Positions 32,466-41,885 of a DNA stretch of 64,000 nucleotides are shown one piece after another; position 1 is the stretch's first letter; every line of letters starts with the position of its first letter. The notes beneath the pieces are model-generated. The model searched no databases and had not been told where the DNA came from. It saw nothing but the letters and a program-made list of their open reading frames with translations. Made by a program: the position numbers and the translations under genes. The DNA lies in contig JASBUR010000019.1 in NCBI GenBank assembly GCA_030147805.1, forward strand, positions 41,560-105,559, read 5' to 3'. The DNA comes from Sphingomonadaceae bacterium (GTDB lineage Bacteria; Pseudomonadota; Alphaproteobacteria; Sphingomonadales; Sphingomonadaceae).

Positions 32466-34802
32466 ATGCCGGGTGGCAGGTTCATTGAGCGGTTGGGTTT
32501 CCGACGCGCGGGCGACGCAGGGTCCGCCGCGACGGACGAGGCGGCGCGCGCGCTCCGCGACGCCGAGGAACGCTACCGGCTCGGGGCGCGTGCCACCGAC
32601 GACGTCACCTGGGACTATGACATTCCGGCGCGCCGGGTGACATGGAACGAGGCGCTCACCCGGCGCTTCGGGCACGCGCCCGCCGATCTCGCCACACCGA
32701 TCGAATGGTGGGAAGAACGATTGCACCCCGACGAAGCCAAGCGCGTCGTCAACAGCTTCCGTGCTGCGATCGCCGGCACCGGGGATTCGTGGAGCGAGGA
32801 ATATCGCTTCCTGCGCGGCGACGGGAGCTACGCTGTTGTGCTCGACCGCGGCTATGTGATCCGCGACGAACGGGGCCGAGGCGTTCGCATGGTCGGCGCC
32901 ATGCTCGACCTGTCGTACCGCAAGCGCGCCGAGGCCGCGTTGCGCGCCAGCGAGGAGCGCCTGCGGCTGGCGCAGGAAGCCGGACGTCTCGGCACCTTCG
33001 AATGGAATGCCGGCGTCGAGGGCGCCGAGGTCAGCGACACCCACTGTGACATTCTGGGGCTCCCCCGCCAACGACGCATCACCGGCGATCAGCTGCGCAG
33101 CGTCATCCATCCGGACGACCGAGCGCTGATCACCGGCTACACCGCTGCCGTCCACGGCGGCACCGCTTCGGCCGATATCGAATTCCGGATCGTTCGCCCG
33201 TCCGACGGCGCGGTGCGATGGGTCTGGATGAGCTCGCGGACCTATTACGACGACGCGGGCCGGCTGGTGCGGCAGATCGGCGTCAGCGAGGACATCACCG
33301 ACCGCAAACTCGCGGCGGACCGCCTGCGCGAGAGCGAAGAGATGCTGCGGCTGGCGCAGGAGGCGGCCGGCATCGGCTCGTTCGAGTGGAATCTCGTGAC
33401 CGGCGACGGACGCGCCAGCCCGACGGCCTTCCGCATCTTTGGCATGGAGCCGCGCGACCGCATCAACGTTCCCGACCTGATCGATCTCATCCATCCCGAC
33501 GACCGCGACCGGGTCGCGGCCAATTTGCGCGGCGCCAGCGGCGGGACCGAGGAAGGCGTGATCGAACATCGCATCATCCGTCGCGACGACGGCGAGCTGC
33601 GCTGGCTGCGCATCACCGGCAAGACGCTGCCCGACGAGCGCGGCGCCCGCGTGCGCCGGGTTGGAGTCGTCGAGGACATCACCGACCGCACGTTGGCCGT
33701 CGCCCGTCTTCGCGAGAGCGAGGAGAATTACCGCTTCACCGTCGAGCTCAGCCCGCAGCTGCCCTGGACTGCCGACGCCGACGGCTCGCGCGTCGAATTC
33801 AAGCGGCCGCTGGTCAACTATCCGCCGATGCCGAACGAAGGTCATACCGCCGATTGGGCCGACGACCTCACCCACCCCGACGACGCGGCCTACCGGCGGC
33901 GCGCCTGGGACGAGTCGATGCGCACCGGCCAGCCCTACGACTGCGAATTCCGTGCGCGGCGCCGCGACGGCACCTACCATTGGGTGCGCTCGCGCGGCTA
34001 TGCGCGCCGCGACGACAGCGGCCGTATCGTCAAATGGTACGGCATCACCGAGGACGTCCATTCGCAGCGGCTCGCCGAACAGCAGCTGCAACGGCTGCAG
34101 CATGAGCTGAGCCAGGTGGCGCGCGTCAGCGCGATGGGCACGCTCGCCTCGACGCTCGCGCATGAGCTCAACCAGCCGCTTACCGCGGTCGCCAACTATA
34201 TGGCGGGCAGCAAGCGGCTGCTGCACAACCATGGCGCCGAGGCCATTCCGGTGATCACCGAAGCGCTCGACAACGCCGCCCGCGCCGCGGTTCAGGCGGG
34301 CGAGATCGTGCGCCGGCTGCGCGACCTCGTCTCGCGCGGCGAGGTCCATACGCAGCGCGTCGAGCTGCCGGCGCTGGTCCATGAGGCCTGCGAGCTGACG
34401 TTCGGCGATGCGCGCGACCGGTCGATCGAACTCGTCCTGCGCTTCGATGGCGATGCCGAGAATGTGCTCGCCGACCGGATTCAGGTGCAGCAGGTGCTGG
34501 TCAACCTGCTCCGCAACGCCGGCGAGGCGATCGAAAAGAGCGACACCAAGCTCGTCACCGTCTCGGCGAGTCCCGCCGGCGACGATCAGGTCGCGGTCCG
34601 CATCGAAGACAGCGGTACCGGCGTCGCTGCGGAGGTCAAGCGTCACCTGTTCTCGCCGTTCGTGACCACCAAGGAGTCCGGCATGGGCGTCGGGCTGTCG
34701 ATCTGCCGCTCGATCGTCGAGGCGCATGGCGGCCAGCTGTGGGTCGAAGATGCGCCGGGCGGCGGCGCCGCCTTCTGTTTCACGCTGCCGCACGCGGCAT
34801 AG
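32466..34802 (+). CDS. Soluble sensor histidine kinase with four PAS domains
   Basis: Starting at ATG 32466 (a TTG at 32448 is also possible) gives 778 residues. Four PAS/PAC units follow in order (about 37-160, 165-295, 300-425, 430-550), then the phospho-acceptor helix with His566 in AHELNQPL, and an ATPase domain with [20 protein letters not shown] and a [18 protein letters not shown] box. The H-box is of the FixL kind, and there is no membrane segment, so a cytoplasmic redox, light or ligand sensor is likely. No haem or flavin signature was recognised. No response regulator gene is adjacent, so it is an orphan kinase in this window. Confidence 0.9.
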   Translation: MPGGRFIERLGFRRAGDAGSAATDEAARALRDAEERYRLGARATDDVTWDYDIPARRVTWNEALTRRFGHAPADLATPIEWWEERLHPDEAKRVVNSFRAAIAGTGDSWSEEYRFLRGDGSYAVVLDRGYVIRDERGRGVRMVGAMLDLSYRKRAEAALRASEERLRLAQEAGRLGTFEWNAGVEGAEVSDTHCDILGLPRQRRITGDQLRSVIHPDDRALITGYTAAVHGGTASADIEFRIVRPSDGAVRWVWMSSRTYYDDAGRLVRQIGVSEDITDRKLAADRLRESEEMLRLAQEAAGIGSFEWNLVTGDGRASPTAFRIFGMEPRDRINVPDLIDLIHPDDRDRVAANLRGASGGTEEGVIEHRIIRRDDGELRWLRITGKTLPDERGARVRRVGVVEDITDRTLAVARLRESEENYRFTVELSPQLPWTADADGSRVEFKRPLVNYPPMPNEGHTADWADDLTHPDDAAYRRRAWDESMRTGQPYDCEFRARRRDGTYHWVRSRGYARRDDSGRIVKWYGITEDVHSQRLAEQQLQRLQHELSQVARVSAMGTLASTLAHELNQPLTAVANYMAGSKRLLHNHGAEAIPVITEALDNAARAAVQAGEIVRRLRDLVSRGEVHTQRVELPALVHEACELTFGDARDRSIELVLRFDGDAENVLADRIQVQQVLVNLLRNAGEAIEKSDTKLVTVSASPAGDDQVAVRIEDSGTGVAAEVKRHLFSPFVTTKESGMGVGLSICRSIVEAHGGQLWVEDAPGGGAAFCFTLPHAA

Positions 34803-34836
34803 CGGAACTTCGCACCGCCACCGCGGTTCGCGATCG

Positions 34837-35754
34837 ATGGACAGCGATTTGCTCGACTGCCTGGTCGTCGGCGGCGGCCCGGCCGGAATGACGGCGGCGA
34901 TCTATCTCGCGCGCTACCGCCGCCGCGCGCTCGTCGTCGATGCCAACGACAGCCGCGCCGCCTGGATCCCCCGGTCGCACAATCACGCGGGCTTTCCCGA
35001 CGGCATCAACGGCGTCGACCTGCTCGCGCGGATGAGCGCGCAGGCCCGACATTTCGGCGCCAGGGTCGAGCGCGCCGACGTCGAGCGGATCGACCGCGAC
35101 GGCGACAGGTTCACCGCCGAGGTGGCCGGCCGCGCGGTAGCGGCGCGGACGGTGCTGCTGGCGACCGGCGTGGTCAACCGCCGGCCGGCGATGGATCCGG
35201 CGGAGCATGCGCGGGCCATGGCGCGCGGCCACCTGCGCTATTGTCCGGTGTGCGATGGCTACGAGGTCATCGATCGCTCGATCGGCGTCCTCGGGGCCGA
35301 CGGCCACGGCGTGGCGGAAGCGCTGTTCCTGCGTACCTATTCCGAAGACGTCACCCTGCTGCCGGCCCGCTATGCCGACGTCGACGCGCGCGATCGCGAA
35401 CGGCTTTCGCGATCGAACATCCGGCTGATCGAGCCGCGGGTGCACCAGCTGCGAACCGGCGAACGCTGCATCGAGGCCGAACTGGCCGATGGCACCACGC
35501 TGCGCTTCGATACGCTCTATGCGGCGCTCGGCAGCGATGCGCGTACCGATCTCGCCGTCGCGCTCGGCTGCGCGCTCTCCGACGGCGGCGGCATCGTCGC
35601 CGATGCGCATCAGGCGACCAGCGCGCCGGGCGTGTGGGTGGCCGGCGACGTGGCGGAAGGACTCGACCAGATCAGCGTGGCGATGGGCCATGCGGCGGTC
35701 GCGGCGACCGCCATCCACAATCAGCTGCGCGCCGAGGACGGGCTCGCTCGGTAG
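34837..35754 (+). CDS. Thioredoxin reductase-like NAD(P)/FAD flavoprotein
   Basis: A 305-residue protein with the two-dinucleotide-fold layout of thioredoxin reductase. The FAD-binding GGGPAG is at residues 12-17, and the redox pair reads CPVCDGYE (Cys136, Cys139). The second nucleotide-binding site is weak ([13 protein letters not shown]), which differs from typical TrxB. The C-terminal FAD motif [20 protein letters not shown] is intact. It could reduce thioredoxin-like or unknown disulfide substrates. The start is placed at ATG 34837, 35 bases after the histidine kinase gene; functional linkage is uncertain. Confidence 0.85.
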   Translation: MDSDLLDCLVVGGGPAGMTAAIYLARYRRRALVVDANDSRAAWIPRSHNHAGFPDGINGVDLLARMSAQARHFGARVERADVERIDRDGDRFTAEVAGRAVAARTVLLATGVVNRRPAMDPAEHARAMARGHLRYCPVCDGYEVIDRSIGVLGADGHGVAEALFLRTYSEDVTLLPARYADVDARDRERLSRSNIRLIEPRVHQLRTGERCIEAELADGTTLRFDTLYAALGSDARTDLAVALGCALSDGGGIVADAHQATSAPGVWVAGDVAEGLDQISVAMGHAAVAATAIHNQLRAEDGLAR

Positions 35755-35769
35755 CGTCCGCGCCGACGT

Positions 35770-36660
35770 TCAGGCGGCGGCGACGTCCATCGCCAGCGCG
35801 AAGGCGCCCGCCAGGCCCGCATTGTCGCCGAGCGCCGGCGCCACGACGAAATCGTCGGCGGCGAGCCGCGGGTGCACGATGAAGCCGCCGAGATGATGGC
35901 GCATCCGCGCCGCCGCGGGCGCATGCAGTCCGCCGGCGTTCATCACCCCGCCGCCGAGCACGATGCGCTGCGGGCTCAGCATCAGCACGGCGTGCGCGCA
36001 GAGCTGGCCCAGATAATCGGCGAGGATGGCGCGGAACGGGTGGTCGACGGCGAGCTCGTTGAGCGGCGCGCCGAGCCGGTCGCTGATCGCCGGACCGCTC
36101 GCCAGCCCCTCGGCGCAGTCGCCATGGAAGCTGCACAGCCCGGGATAGGCGTCGTCGGGATGGCGGCGCAGCGACACATGCCCCATTTCGGGATGCGTCA
36201 ACCCATGCCGTGCGCGGCCGCCCGACACGAACCCGCCGCCGATTCCGGTCCCGATGGTGAAATAGACGAGATCGTCGCCGCCCCTGCCCGCCCCCCAGCG
36301 CGCCTCGCCGAGCGCGGCGGCGTTGACGTCGGTGTCGAACGCGGCCGGGCAACCCAGTCGCCGGGCGACCGGCCCGACCATGTCGATCCATACCCATCCG
36401 GGCTTGGTCGTCGCGGCGACATGCCCCCAGGTCGGCGACGAGTGGTCGAGATCGAGCGGACCGAACGAGCCGACGCCGAGCGCGGCCACCGCCCCCAGCT
36501 CGGCGGACGCGCCGGCGAAGAAGGCGACCACTTCCGCCATCGTCGCCTCGGGCGCGCGCGTGTCGATGCGGACGCGGCGGCGGATGTCGTCGGGCCCGGT
36601 GCCCACCGCGCAGTTGATCTTGGTGCCGCCGGCCTCGATCGCGGCGTAGAGGGTCTCCAT
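35770..36660 (-). CDS. ROK-family fructokinase-like sugar kinase
   Basis: A 296-residue ROK protein. It has the ATP-binding AIEAGGTKINCAVG at the N-terminus, the substrate region DTDVNAAALGEARWG, the GTGIGGG glycine motif, and the zinc site H-(x)n-C-x4-C (HPEMGHVSLRRHPDD ... CSFHGDCAEGL) found in bacterial fructokinases. The start at 36660 fits the family N-terminus; an upstream ATG at 36678 has no better site. It phosphorylates a hexose, most probably fructose. It is convergent with the flavoprotein gene, 15 bases between the stop codons. Confidence 0.88.
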   Translation of the reverse strand: METLYAAIEAGGTKINCAVGTGPDDIRRRVRIDTRAPEATMAEVVAFFAGASAELGAVAALGVGSFGPLDLDHSSPTWGHVAATTKPGWVWIDMVGPVARRLGCPAAFDTDVNAAALGEARWGAGRGGDDLVYFTIGTGIGGGFVSGGRARHGLTHPEMGHVSLRRHPDDAYPGLCSFHGDCAEGLASGPAISDRLGAPLNELAVDHPFRAILADYLGQLCAHAVLMLSPQRIVLGGGVMNAGGLHAPAAARMRHHLGGFIVHPRLAADDFVVAPALGDNAGLAGAFALAMDVAAA

Positions 36661-36733
36661 GGCCGCTGTGCTAAACATCCCCGGTGGCGATTGCTAGGTT
36701 GACCTCCCGGCAGCGGTCGCGCCTCATCGCGCC

Positions 36734-37375
36734 ATGCTCACGCTCTACCACTGCGCCGATGCGCGCTCCTTCCGCTGCCTGTGGACGCTCGAGGAACTCC
36801 GGCTGCCCTACGAACTCAAGCTCCTCCCCTTCCCGCCGCGCTGGCGGCAACCCGACTATCTCGCCCAAAACCCGCTCGGCACCATCCCGCTGCTCGTCGA
36901 TGGCGAGGTGCGGATGACCGAGTCGGCCGCGATCACGCAATATCTGGCGACGCGCGACGGCCCGACCGCGCTCTCGGTCGCGCCCGGCGACCCCGACTAT
37001 GGCGCCTGGCTCAACTGGCTCCATCATGGCGAGGCGACGCTCACCTTTCCGCAGACGCTGGTTCTGCGCTACCGCCGCCTCGAACCCGTCGAGCGGCGGC
37101 TGCCGCAGGCCGCCGACGACTATGCCCGCTGGTACCAGAAGCGGCTCGAGGAAGGCGTGGCACGGGCGCTCGCCGACGGCCGCGACTGGCTGTGCGCCGA
37201 CCGCTTCACCGTCGCCGACATCTCGGTCGGCTATGCGCTGCTGCTGGCGAGCAGCCTCGGGCTCGGCGGCGAGTTTCCGCCGGTGGTCGCCGATTATTGG
37301 GCGCGCTGCCAGAGTCGCGACGGCTTCCGGCGGGCAAAGCAGGCGCAGGCGGACGCGCCGCCCGCAACCGGTTAG
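36734..37375 (+). CDS. Glutathione S-transferase family protein
   Basis: A 213-residue GST. The N-terminal thioredoxin-like domain has LYHCADARSFRCLWTLEELRLPYEL, a cis-proline in NPLGTIPLLVD, and the glutathione-binding MTESAAI segment. The C-terminal helical domain has FTVADISVGYALLLA. The class resembles bacterial beta/theta-like GSTs and the reaction cannot be deduced. Its stop overlaps the FNR-like gene on the other strand (37372-37375). Confidence 0.9.
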   Translation: MLTLYHCADARSFRCLWTLEELRLPYELKLLPFPPRWRQPDYLAQNPLGTIPLLVDGEVRMTESAAITQYLATRDGPTALSVAPGDPDYGAWLNWLHHGEATLTFPQTLVLRYRRLEPVERRLPQAADDYARWYQKRLEEGVARALADGRDWLCADRFTVADISVGYALLLASSLGLGGEFPPVVADYWARCQSRDGFRRAKQAQADAPPATG

Positions 37376-38052
37376 GCCGCTTCCGCGCGCTCGCCCAGTG
37401 CGTGGGAATCGAGAAGCGCGATGCCGCGGCGACCGCGCAGCAGGATCACGCCGTCGCGCGCCAGCCGCGTCAGCTGGCGGCTGACGGTCTCGATGTTCAA
37501 CCCCAGCACGTCAGCCATCTCGCCGCGGGTGAGCGGCAGGTCGAAAGCCCCGCCGCCCGGCGCGAGCCGCTCTGCCATGTCGACCAGCAGGCTGGCAACC
37601 TTGGCGCCGGCGCTCTTGCGGCCGAGCAGCATCATCCAGTGGCGCGACCGGTCGAGATCGTCGAGCGTCCGCCGCAGCAGCTGGTTCTCGAGCGGCGAGC
37701 AGTCGCCGATCGCGCGTTCGAAGAGCGTCCGCGGAAAAACGCACAGCTCGGCATCGGTGAGCGCGGTCACGCTGTGCGTCGACGACCGGGCGTAGGGCCG
37801 GCCGAGAAAGTCCGCCGGATAGAGCAGCGCCACCGTCTGCTCGCGACCCGCCGGAGTCGTGGCGTTCACCCGCAGCACGCCGCTCAGCACATTGGCGCAG
37901 ACCGCGTTGTCGTCACCCTCGAACACGACCGACTCGCCGCGCCGCAGCCGACGGCGGCGGCCGAGCTTCGACAGCGCCGCCAACTCGGCATCGTCGAGCG
38001 GCGCGCAAACCGCCCGGTCGCGAACGGCACAATCCTCACAGCCTCGGTGCAT
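37372..38052 (-). CDS. fnr: FNR-type oxygen-sensing transcriptional regulator
   Basis: The 226-residue protein has a Crp-type effector domain and a C-terminal helix-turn-helix (about 175-197, with GLNIETVSRQLTRL; the E-xx-SR set reads a TTGAT half site). Cysteines at 5, 8, 16 and 104 match the 4Fe-4S ligand layout of FNR. The last one (AELCVFPRTLFE) aligns with the conserved fourth ligand. This suggests an O2-sensitive activator or repressor for micro-oxic growth. Its start is 42 bases from an FNR box at 38094-38107, pointing to autoregulation or control of the divergent gene. Direct proof would need the cluster to be demonstrated. Confidence 0.88.
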   Translation of the reverse strand: MHRGCEDCAVRDRAVCAPLDDAELAALSKLGRRRRLRRGESVVFEGDDNAVCANVLSGVLRVNATTPAGREQTVALLYPADFLGRPYARSSTHSVTALTDAELCVFPRTLFERAIGDCSPLENQLLRRTLDDLDRSRHWMMLLGRKSAGAKVASLLVDMAERLAPGGGAFDLPLTRGEMADVLGLNIETVSRQLTRLARDGVILLRGRRGIALLDSHALGERAEAA

Positions 38053-38093
38053 TGCGCGAGCTTAGGGGGCGCAGCGGCGGTCAACAACCGAGT

Positions 38094-38107
38094 TTGATCA
38101 CGGTCAA
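38094..38107. promoter_or_regulatory. FNR box
   Basis: TTGATCACGGTCAA matches the FNR/FixK consensus TTGAT-N4-ATCAA with one mismatch. It lies between the divergent FNR-like gene (start 38052) and the membrane-protein gene (start 38182), about 75 bases upstream of the latter. Confidence 0.7.
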
Positions 38108-38181
38108 AGCGCGCCGGGCAAATGCGGCGCAACAAGGCGTCGACGGCGGGGACACGAGGCCCCGCGCTTGGAGAGGCCGCC

Positions 38182-38619
38182 ATGACCCAGCAAGCCCTAC
38201 TTCGCCGCGACGCCTTCGTGGACGGCGCCACGCCCGCGAACGCGCCGGCCCGCGAGGCGACGTTCCAGCCCGGCCTGCGCCGCTTCGAGATTCACCCGCG
38301 CGTCTACGGCATCATGCTGGGCGCGATCGCCACCTTCTTCGGCGCCTATGTCGCCGCGTTCGCCAAGGGGGCGGGCATGCCGATCCTGCTGACGATCTGC
38401 GGCCTGTCGTTCGTCGCCTATTTCGGGCTCGCCTCGCTGCTCGACGGCGTGTCGGGCGATCGTCGCCCGGCGCAGAGCTTCGGCGCCTTCCTGCGCCGCG
38501 AGATCGACACCGCCAGCGGCCCGATGAGCGGCAGCGCGGCGCTGTGGCAGGTGGTCACGCTGCCGCTGCTGATGGCGGGCTTCGGCCTGTTCGTCCTCGC
38601 CTACAAGTTTCTCGCATAG
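38182..38619 (+). CDS. Small membrane protein, possible FNR target
   Basis: The ATG at 38182 has GGAGAGG six bases upstream; 145 residues. Two hydrophobic segments are present around residues 47-70 and 72-90, with another near 120-142; the first 40 residues are cytoplasmic-looking and charged. No family was recognised. Its position 75 bases downstream of the FNR box suggests induction or repression under oxygen limitation. A strong terminator follows, so it is a single-gene transcript. Confidence 0.65.
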   Translation: MTQQALLRRDAFVDGATPANAPAREATFQPGLRRFEIHPRVYGIMLGAIATFFGAYVAAFAKGAGMPILLTICGLSFVAYFGLASLLDGVSGDRRPAQSFGAFLRREIDTASGPMSGSAALWQVVTLPLLMAGFGLFVLAYKFLA

Positions 38620-38664
38620 CCCGACGGGCTGAACGTCCCCGTCGCCCCCGGGAGGGGCGCCCTT

Positions 38665-38694
38665 CCCTCCCCCGTCATCGGGGGAGGGATTTTT
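38665..38694 (+). terminator. Rho-independent terminator
   Basis: A 10-bp stem CCCTCCCCCG / CGGGGGAGGG with loop TCAT is followed by ATTTTT. It lies 45 bases after the stop of the small membrane protein gene. Confidence 0.85.
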
Positions 38695-38702
38695 CTTGGG
38701 TC

Positions 38703-39611
38703 TCAGCGATAGGGGCGGTCCTCCCACCAGGGGAAAAAGTCGGGCATCGCGTCCGACACGCGGTCGGGGAAATTCGCCGGCCGCTTCTCGAGGAAGCTCA
38801 CCACCCCTTCGCGGGCATCCCCCGAGCGGCCACGCGAATAGATGGCGCGGCTGTCGACCTTGTGGGCTTCCATCGGGAGGTCGGCGCCGGTCATTCTCCA
38901 CATCATCTGGCGCGTCATCGCGATCGACACCGGCGCGCTGTTGTCGGCGATCTCGCGGGCCAGCGCATAGGCGGCCGGCAGCAGCTCGTCGGGCTTGTGG
39001 ACCGAGCGAACGAGCCGCCCGGCAAGGGCTTCCTGCGCCCCGAACACCCGCCCCGAATAGCACCATTCGAGCGCCTGCTGGATGCCGACGATCCTGGGCA
39101 GAAACCAGGACGACGCCGCCTCGGGCACGATGCCGCGGCGCGCGAACACGAAACCGAAGCGCGCCTCCTCGCTCGCCAGTCGGATGTCCATCGCCAGCTG
39201 CATCGTGACGCCGATGCCGACCGCCGGGCCGTTCACCGCAGCGATCACCGGCTTGAGGCATTCGAAGATGCGCAAGGTCACCCGGCCGCCGCCATCGCGC
39301 ACGGCTGGATGGCCATAGTCGACGCTGCCGTCGGCGCGAACCGGCGACCCATATTCGCCGCGCGGCGAGTCAGGGCGGCTGTCGTAGTCGAAGGTCTTGG
39401 CGCCCTGCGACAGGTCGGCGCCGGCGCAGAAGGCACGGCCCTCCCCCGTGACGACGATCGCGCGCACCTCGTCGTCGGCATCCGCCCGGTCGAAGGCGTC
39501 GATCAGCTCGCCCATCATCTCGGCGGTGAAGGCGTTGAGCTTCTCCGGCCGGTTGAGCGTGATGGTCAGGATGCGGTCGGCGACGTCATATTTGATCGTG
39601 TTGTAGCCCAT
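38703..39611 (-). CDS. Enoyl-CoA hydratase / isomerase family protein
   Basis: A 302-residue crotonase-fold protein. The N-terminus LTITLNRPEKLNAFTAEM and the oxyanion-hole strand GEGRAFCAGADLSQG are characteristic, as is AAVNGPAVGIGVTM. The glutamate region (FGFVFARRGIVPEAASSWFLPRIVG) fits active members that act on unsaturated acyl-CoA. The C-terminal half is longer than in short hydratases. Hydration or isomerisation of enoyl-CoA in fatty-acid or branched-chain catabolism is likely. It follows the thiolase gene on the same strand with 72 bases between, so the two may form an operon. Confidence 0.9.
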   Translation of the reverse strand: MGYNTIKYDVADRILTITLNRPEKLNAFTAEMMGELIDAFDRADADDEVRAIVVTGEGRAFCAGADLSQGAKTFDYDSRPDSPRGEYGSPVRADGSVDYGHPAVRDGGGRVTLRIFECLKPVIAAVNGPAVGIGVTMQLAMDIRLASEEARFGFVFARRGIVPEAASSWFLPRIVGIQQALEWCYSGRVFGAQEALAGRLVRSVHKPDELLPAAYALAREIADNSAPVSIAMTRQMMWRMTGADLPMEAHKVDSRAIYSRGRSGDAREGVVSFLEKRPANFPDRVSDAMPDFFPWWEDRPYR

Positions 39612-39683
39612 GTTGTGCGCCTTTTTTTTCCGGCGCTCACCCAGAGCTTGTCGAAGGGCGGGCGCTGTTCGAGTTGTGCGGAC

Positions 39684-40856
39684 TTACAGCCGTTCGACGA
39701 TCGTGACGTTGGCGAGTCCACCCCCCTCGCACATCGTCTGCAACCCGTAGCGCTTGCCGCGCGCGTGGAGCGCGTGGACGAGCGTCGTCATCAGCTTGGT
39801 ACCCGAAGCGCCGAGCGGATGGCCGAGCGCGATGGCGCCGCCGTTGACGTTGAGCTTCGCCGGGTCGGCGCCGAGTTCCTTCAGCCAGGCCAGCGGAATG
39901 CTCGCGAACGCCTCGTTGACCTCGTAGAGGTCGATGTCCTCGATCTTCATGCCGGCGCGGTCGAGCGCGCGGCGCGTCGCGTTGATCGGCGCCTCGAGCA
40001 TGATCACCGGGTCTTCGCCCAGCACGCTGAAATGATGGATGCGCGCCAGCGGCTCGACGCCCAGCGCCTTGAGCCCGCGCTCGCTCACCACCATGACGCC
40101 GCTGGCGCCGTCGCAGATCTGGCTCGACGAGGCGGCGGTCAGCCGACCGCCCTCCTGCAGCAGCTTGACGCCGCGGATGCCGTCAAGGCTGGCGTCGAAG
40201 CGGATGCCCTCGTCGATCTGGTGCGGTTCGGTGGCGCCGCCCTCGGCGGTCACCGCGACCGGCACGATCTCGCTGGCGAAAGCGCCGGCCTGCGTCGCCG
40301 CCGCGCCGCGGCGATGGCTTTCGAAGGCATAGGCGTCGAGCGCGTCCTTCGACAGATCATATTTCTTGGCCACCATCTCGGCGCCGACGAACTGGCTGAA
40401 CTGCACCCCCGGGTAACGCCGCTTCATCTGCGGCGACATGTAGAGGCCCATCCCCGCCTCGTAGGGCAGCCGCACCGTCGTGCCCATCGGCACGCGCGTC
40501 ATGCTTTCGACGCCGGCGGCGATGACCACGTCCTGCGTGCCCGACATCACCGCCTGCGCCGCGAACTGCACCGCCTGCTGCGACGACCCGCACTGGCGGT
40601 CGACCGAGGTCGCCGGCACGCTTTCGGGGAGCGACGACGCCAGCACGGCGTTGCGCGCGATGTTGTTCGCCTGCTCGCCGGCCTGCCCGACGCAGCCCAT
40701 GATGACGTCGTCGATCAGTTTCGGATCGGCGCCGGTGCGCGTCACCAGCGCGTCGAGCACCTGCGCGGCGAGATCGGCGGGGTGCCAGTCCTTCAGCCGC
40801 CCGCCGCGCCGCCCGCCGGCGGTGCGCGCCGCCGCCACGATATATGCCTCGGCCAT
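39684..40856 (-). CDS. Acetyl-CoA C-acyltransferase (thiolase)
   Basis: A 390-residue degradative thiolase. The acylated cysteine is Cys89 in SVDRQCGSSQQ, the histidine is His346 in GGAIALGHPLGASG, and the second cysteine is Cys376 in MCEGGGLAN; all three are in place. It catalyses thiolytic cleavage of 3-oxoacyl-CoA to acetyl-CoA and a shorter acyl-CoA. Length and motifs match FadA-like and AtoB-like members; which substrate chain length it prefers cannot be told. The crotonase gene lies downstream on the same strand. Confidence 0.93.
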   Translation of the reverse strand: MAEAYIVAAARTAGGRRGGRLKDWHPADLAAQVLDALVTRTGADPKLIDDVIMGCVGQAGEQANNIARNAVLASSLPESVPATSVDRQCGSSQQAVQFAAQAVMSGTQDVVIAAGVESMTRVPMGTTVRLPYEAGMGLYMSPQMKRRYPGVQFSQFVGAEMVAKKYDLSKDALDAYAFESHRRGAAATQAGAFASEIVPVAVTAEGGATEPHQIDEGIRFDASLDGIRGVKLLQEGGRLTAASSSQICDGASGVMVVSERGLKALGVEPLARIHHFSVLGEDPVIMLEAPINATRRALDRAGMKIEDIDLYEVNEAFASIPLAWLKELGADPAKLNVNGGAIALGHPLGASGTKLMTTLVHALHARGKRYGLQTMCEGGGLANVTIVERL

Positions 40857-40887
40857 CCCGTGTCTCCCTCGCCCTCGTCGCCGGCGA

Positions 40888-41766
40888 CTATGGCGTCGCG
40901 ACCGGGCGCACGGGCACTCGGATATTGCACAGGTCGACGCCCTTCATGCCGATCAGGAAGCCGTCGCGGTCGCGGTTGGCACGCGCGTCGACGAAGGCGG
41001 CGAAGGCCGGCGTATCGGTGCGCATCACCTCGAGCTCGATGCGCTCGGCCGGCGGCACGTCGCTGCCGAGACGCACGCGCTTGATCGGCACCCGCTGCGC
41101 CTCCCGTTCGTAGAAGCCGAGCGGGCCGGTGCCGCGCGGCCAGGCGGTCAGCAGCTCCATCCCCTGAAGCACCTTGCCGATCGCCGCATAATTGCGGTCG
41201 AGGTGGCGCGGCGCCTGCCCGATCGAGGTGAACAGCTCGGCACCGCTGCCGCTGTCGGTCGCCTCGCCGCGCCCGACGCCGAGCGTGGCATAGCAATGCG
41301 TCATCCAGGCGTTGCCCTTGCGGTCCATCGCGGTGGGGAAGCCGTCGACGAAGCCGACGCGCGGCGCATAGGCGTCGCGCTGCCTGATCCGGGTAAACGC
41401 CAGCCCCTTCGCCGGGCGCTCGCCTTCCAGCGGCACCGCGGCCTTGGCGCTGCCGAGCGGCTTCTTCTCGGTGGCGTCGCCCCATTGCGTGACGTAGTTT
41501 TCCTGGACGCGGTTGATCGAGGTGCCGTCGAAGAAGCGTTCGCGCACCAGCGTCCGGATATTGTCGACGTGCAGCGGCGCGAACTGCGGCGCCAGCTCGA
41601 TGATCACCGTGCCGCCGCCGACCTCCATGTAGAGCAGGTTCGCCGGGTCGACGCGGCGCCAGTCGGCGGGAGTCGACGACGCGATCGCCGCTGCGGTGCC
41701 AGGCGGACTGGCGGGGGCGAAGGCAGCGAGCGACAGGGCGGCGGCAGCGAGCGCGAGGCGCTTCAT
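40888..41766 (-). CDS. Periplasmic cyclophilin-type peptidyl-prolyl isomerase
   Basis: A 292-residue protein with a signal peptide (MKRLALAAAALSLAAFAPA) and a cyclophilin-like domain (about 45-220): GGTVIIELAPQFAPLHVDNIRTLVRERFFDGTSINRVQENYVTQWGD. The family accelerates proline cis-trans isomerisation of secreted proteins. The FDGTSINRVQENYVTQWGD core is recognisable but the active-site arginine and phenylalanine positions are only partly standard. A C-terminal extension of about 50 residues follows. It lies 31 bases after the thiolase start region, on the same strand. Confidence 0.85.
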   Translation of the reverse strand: MKRLALAAAALSLAAFAPASPPGTAAAIASSTPADWRRVDPANLLYMEVGGGTVIIELAPQFAPLHVDNIRTLVRERFFDGTSINRVQENYVTQWGDATEKKPLGSAKAAVPLEGERPAKGLAFTRIRQRDAYAPRVGFVDGFPTAMDRKGNAWMTHCYATLGVGRGEATDSGSGAELFTSIGQAPRHLDRNYAAIGKVLQGMELLTAWPRGTGPLGFYEREAQRVPIKRVRLGSDVPPAERIELEVMRTDTPAFAAFVDARANRDRDGFLIGMKGVDLCNIRVPVRPVATP

Positions 41767-41885
41767 ATTCTCTCCCCGAAAGACGATCGCCGACCATCGG
41801 CAGCCGCGTGCGAGCGGTCAAGCGCGATGCTTGCGCCGGCGCCGGCGCGCGCTATGCATGGCAGGCCTTGGGGAAGGAATTCACG

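Noticed and set aside
32460..34793. 777-codon minus-strand frame opposite the multi-PAS kinase
   Set aside because: Mirror frame of the kinase gene with no recognisable domain.
38052..41084. 1010-codon plus-strand frame across several genes
   Set aside because: It crosses a terminator and three well-supported genes on the other strand; no domain is seen.
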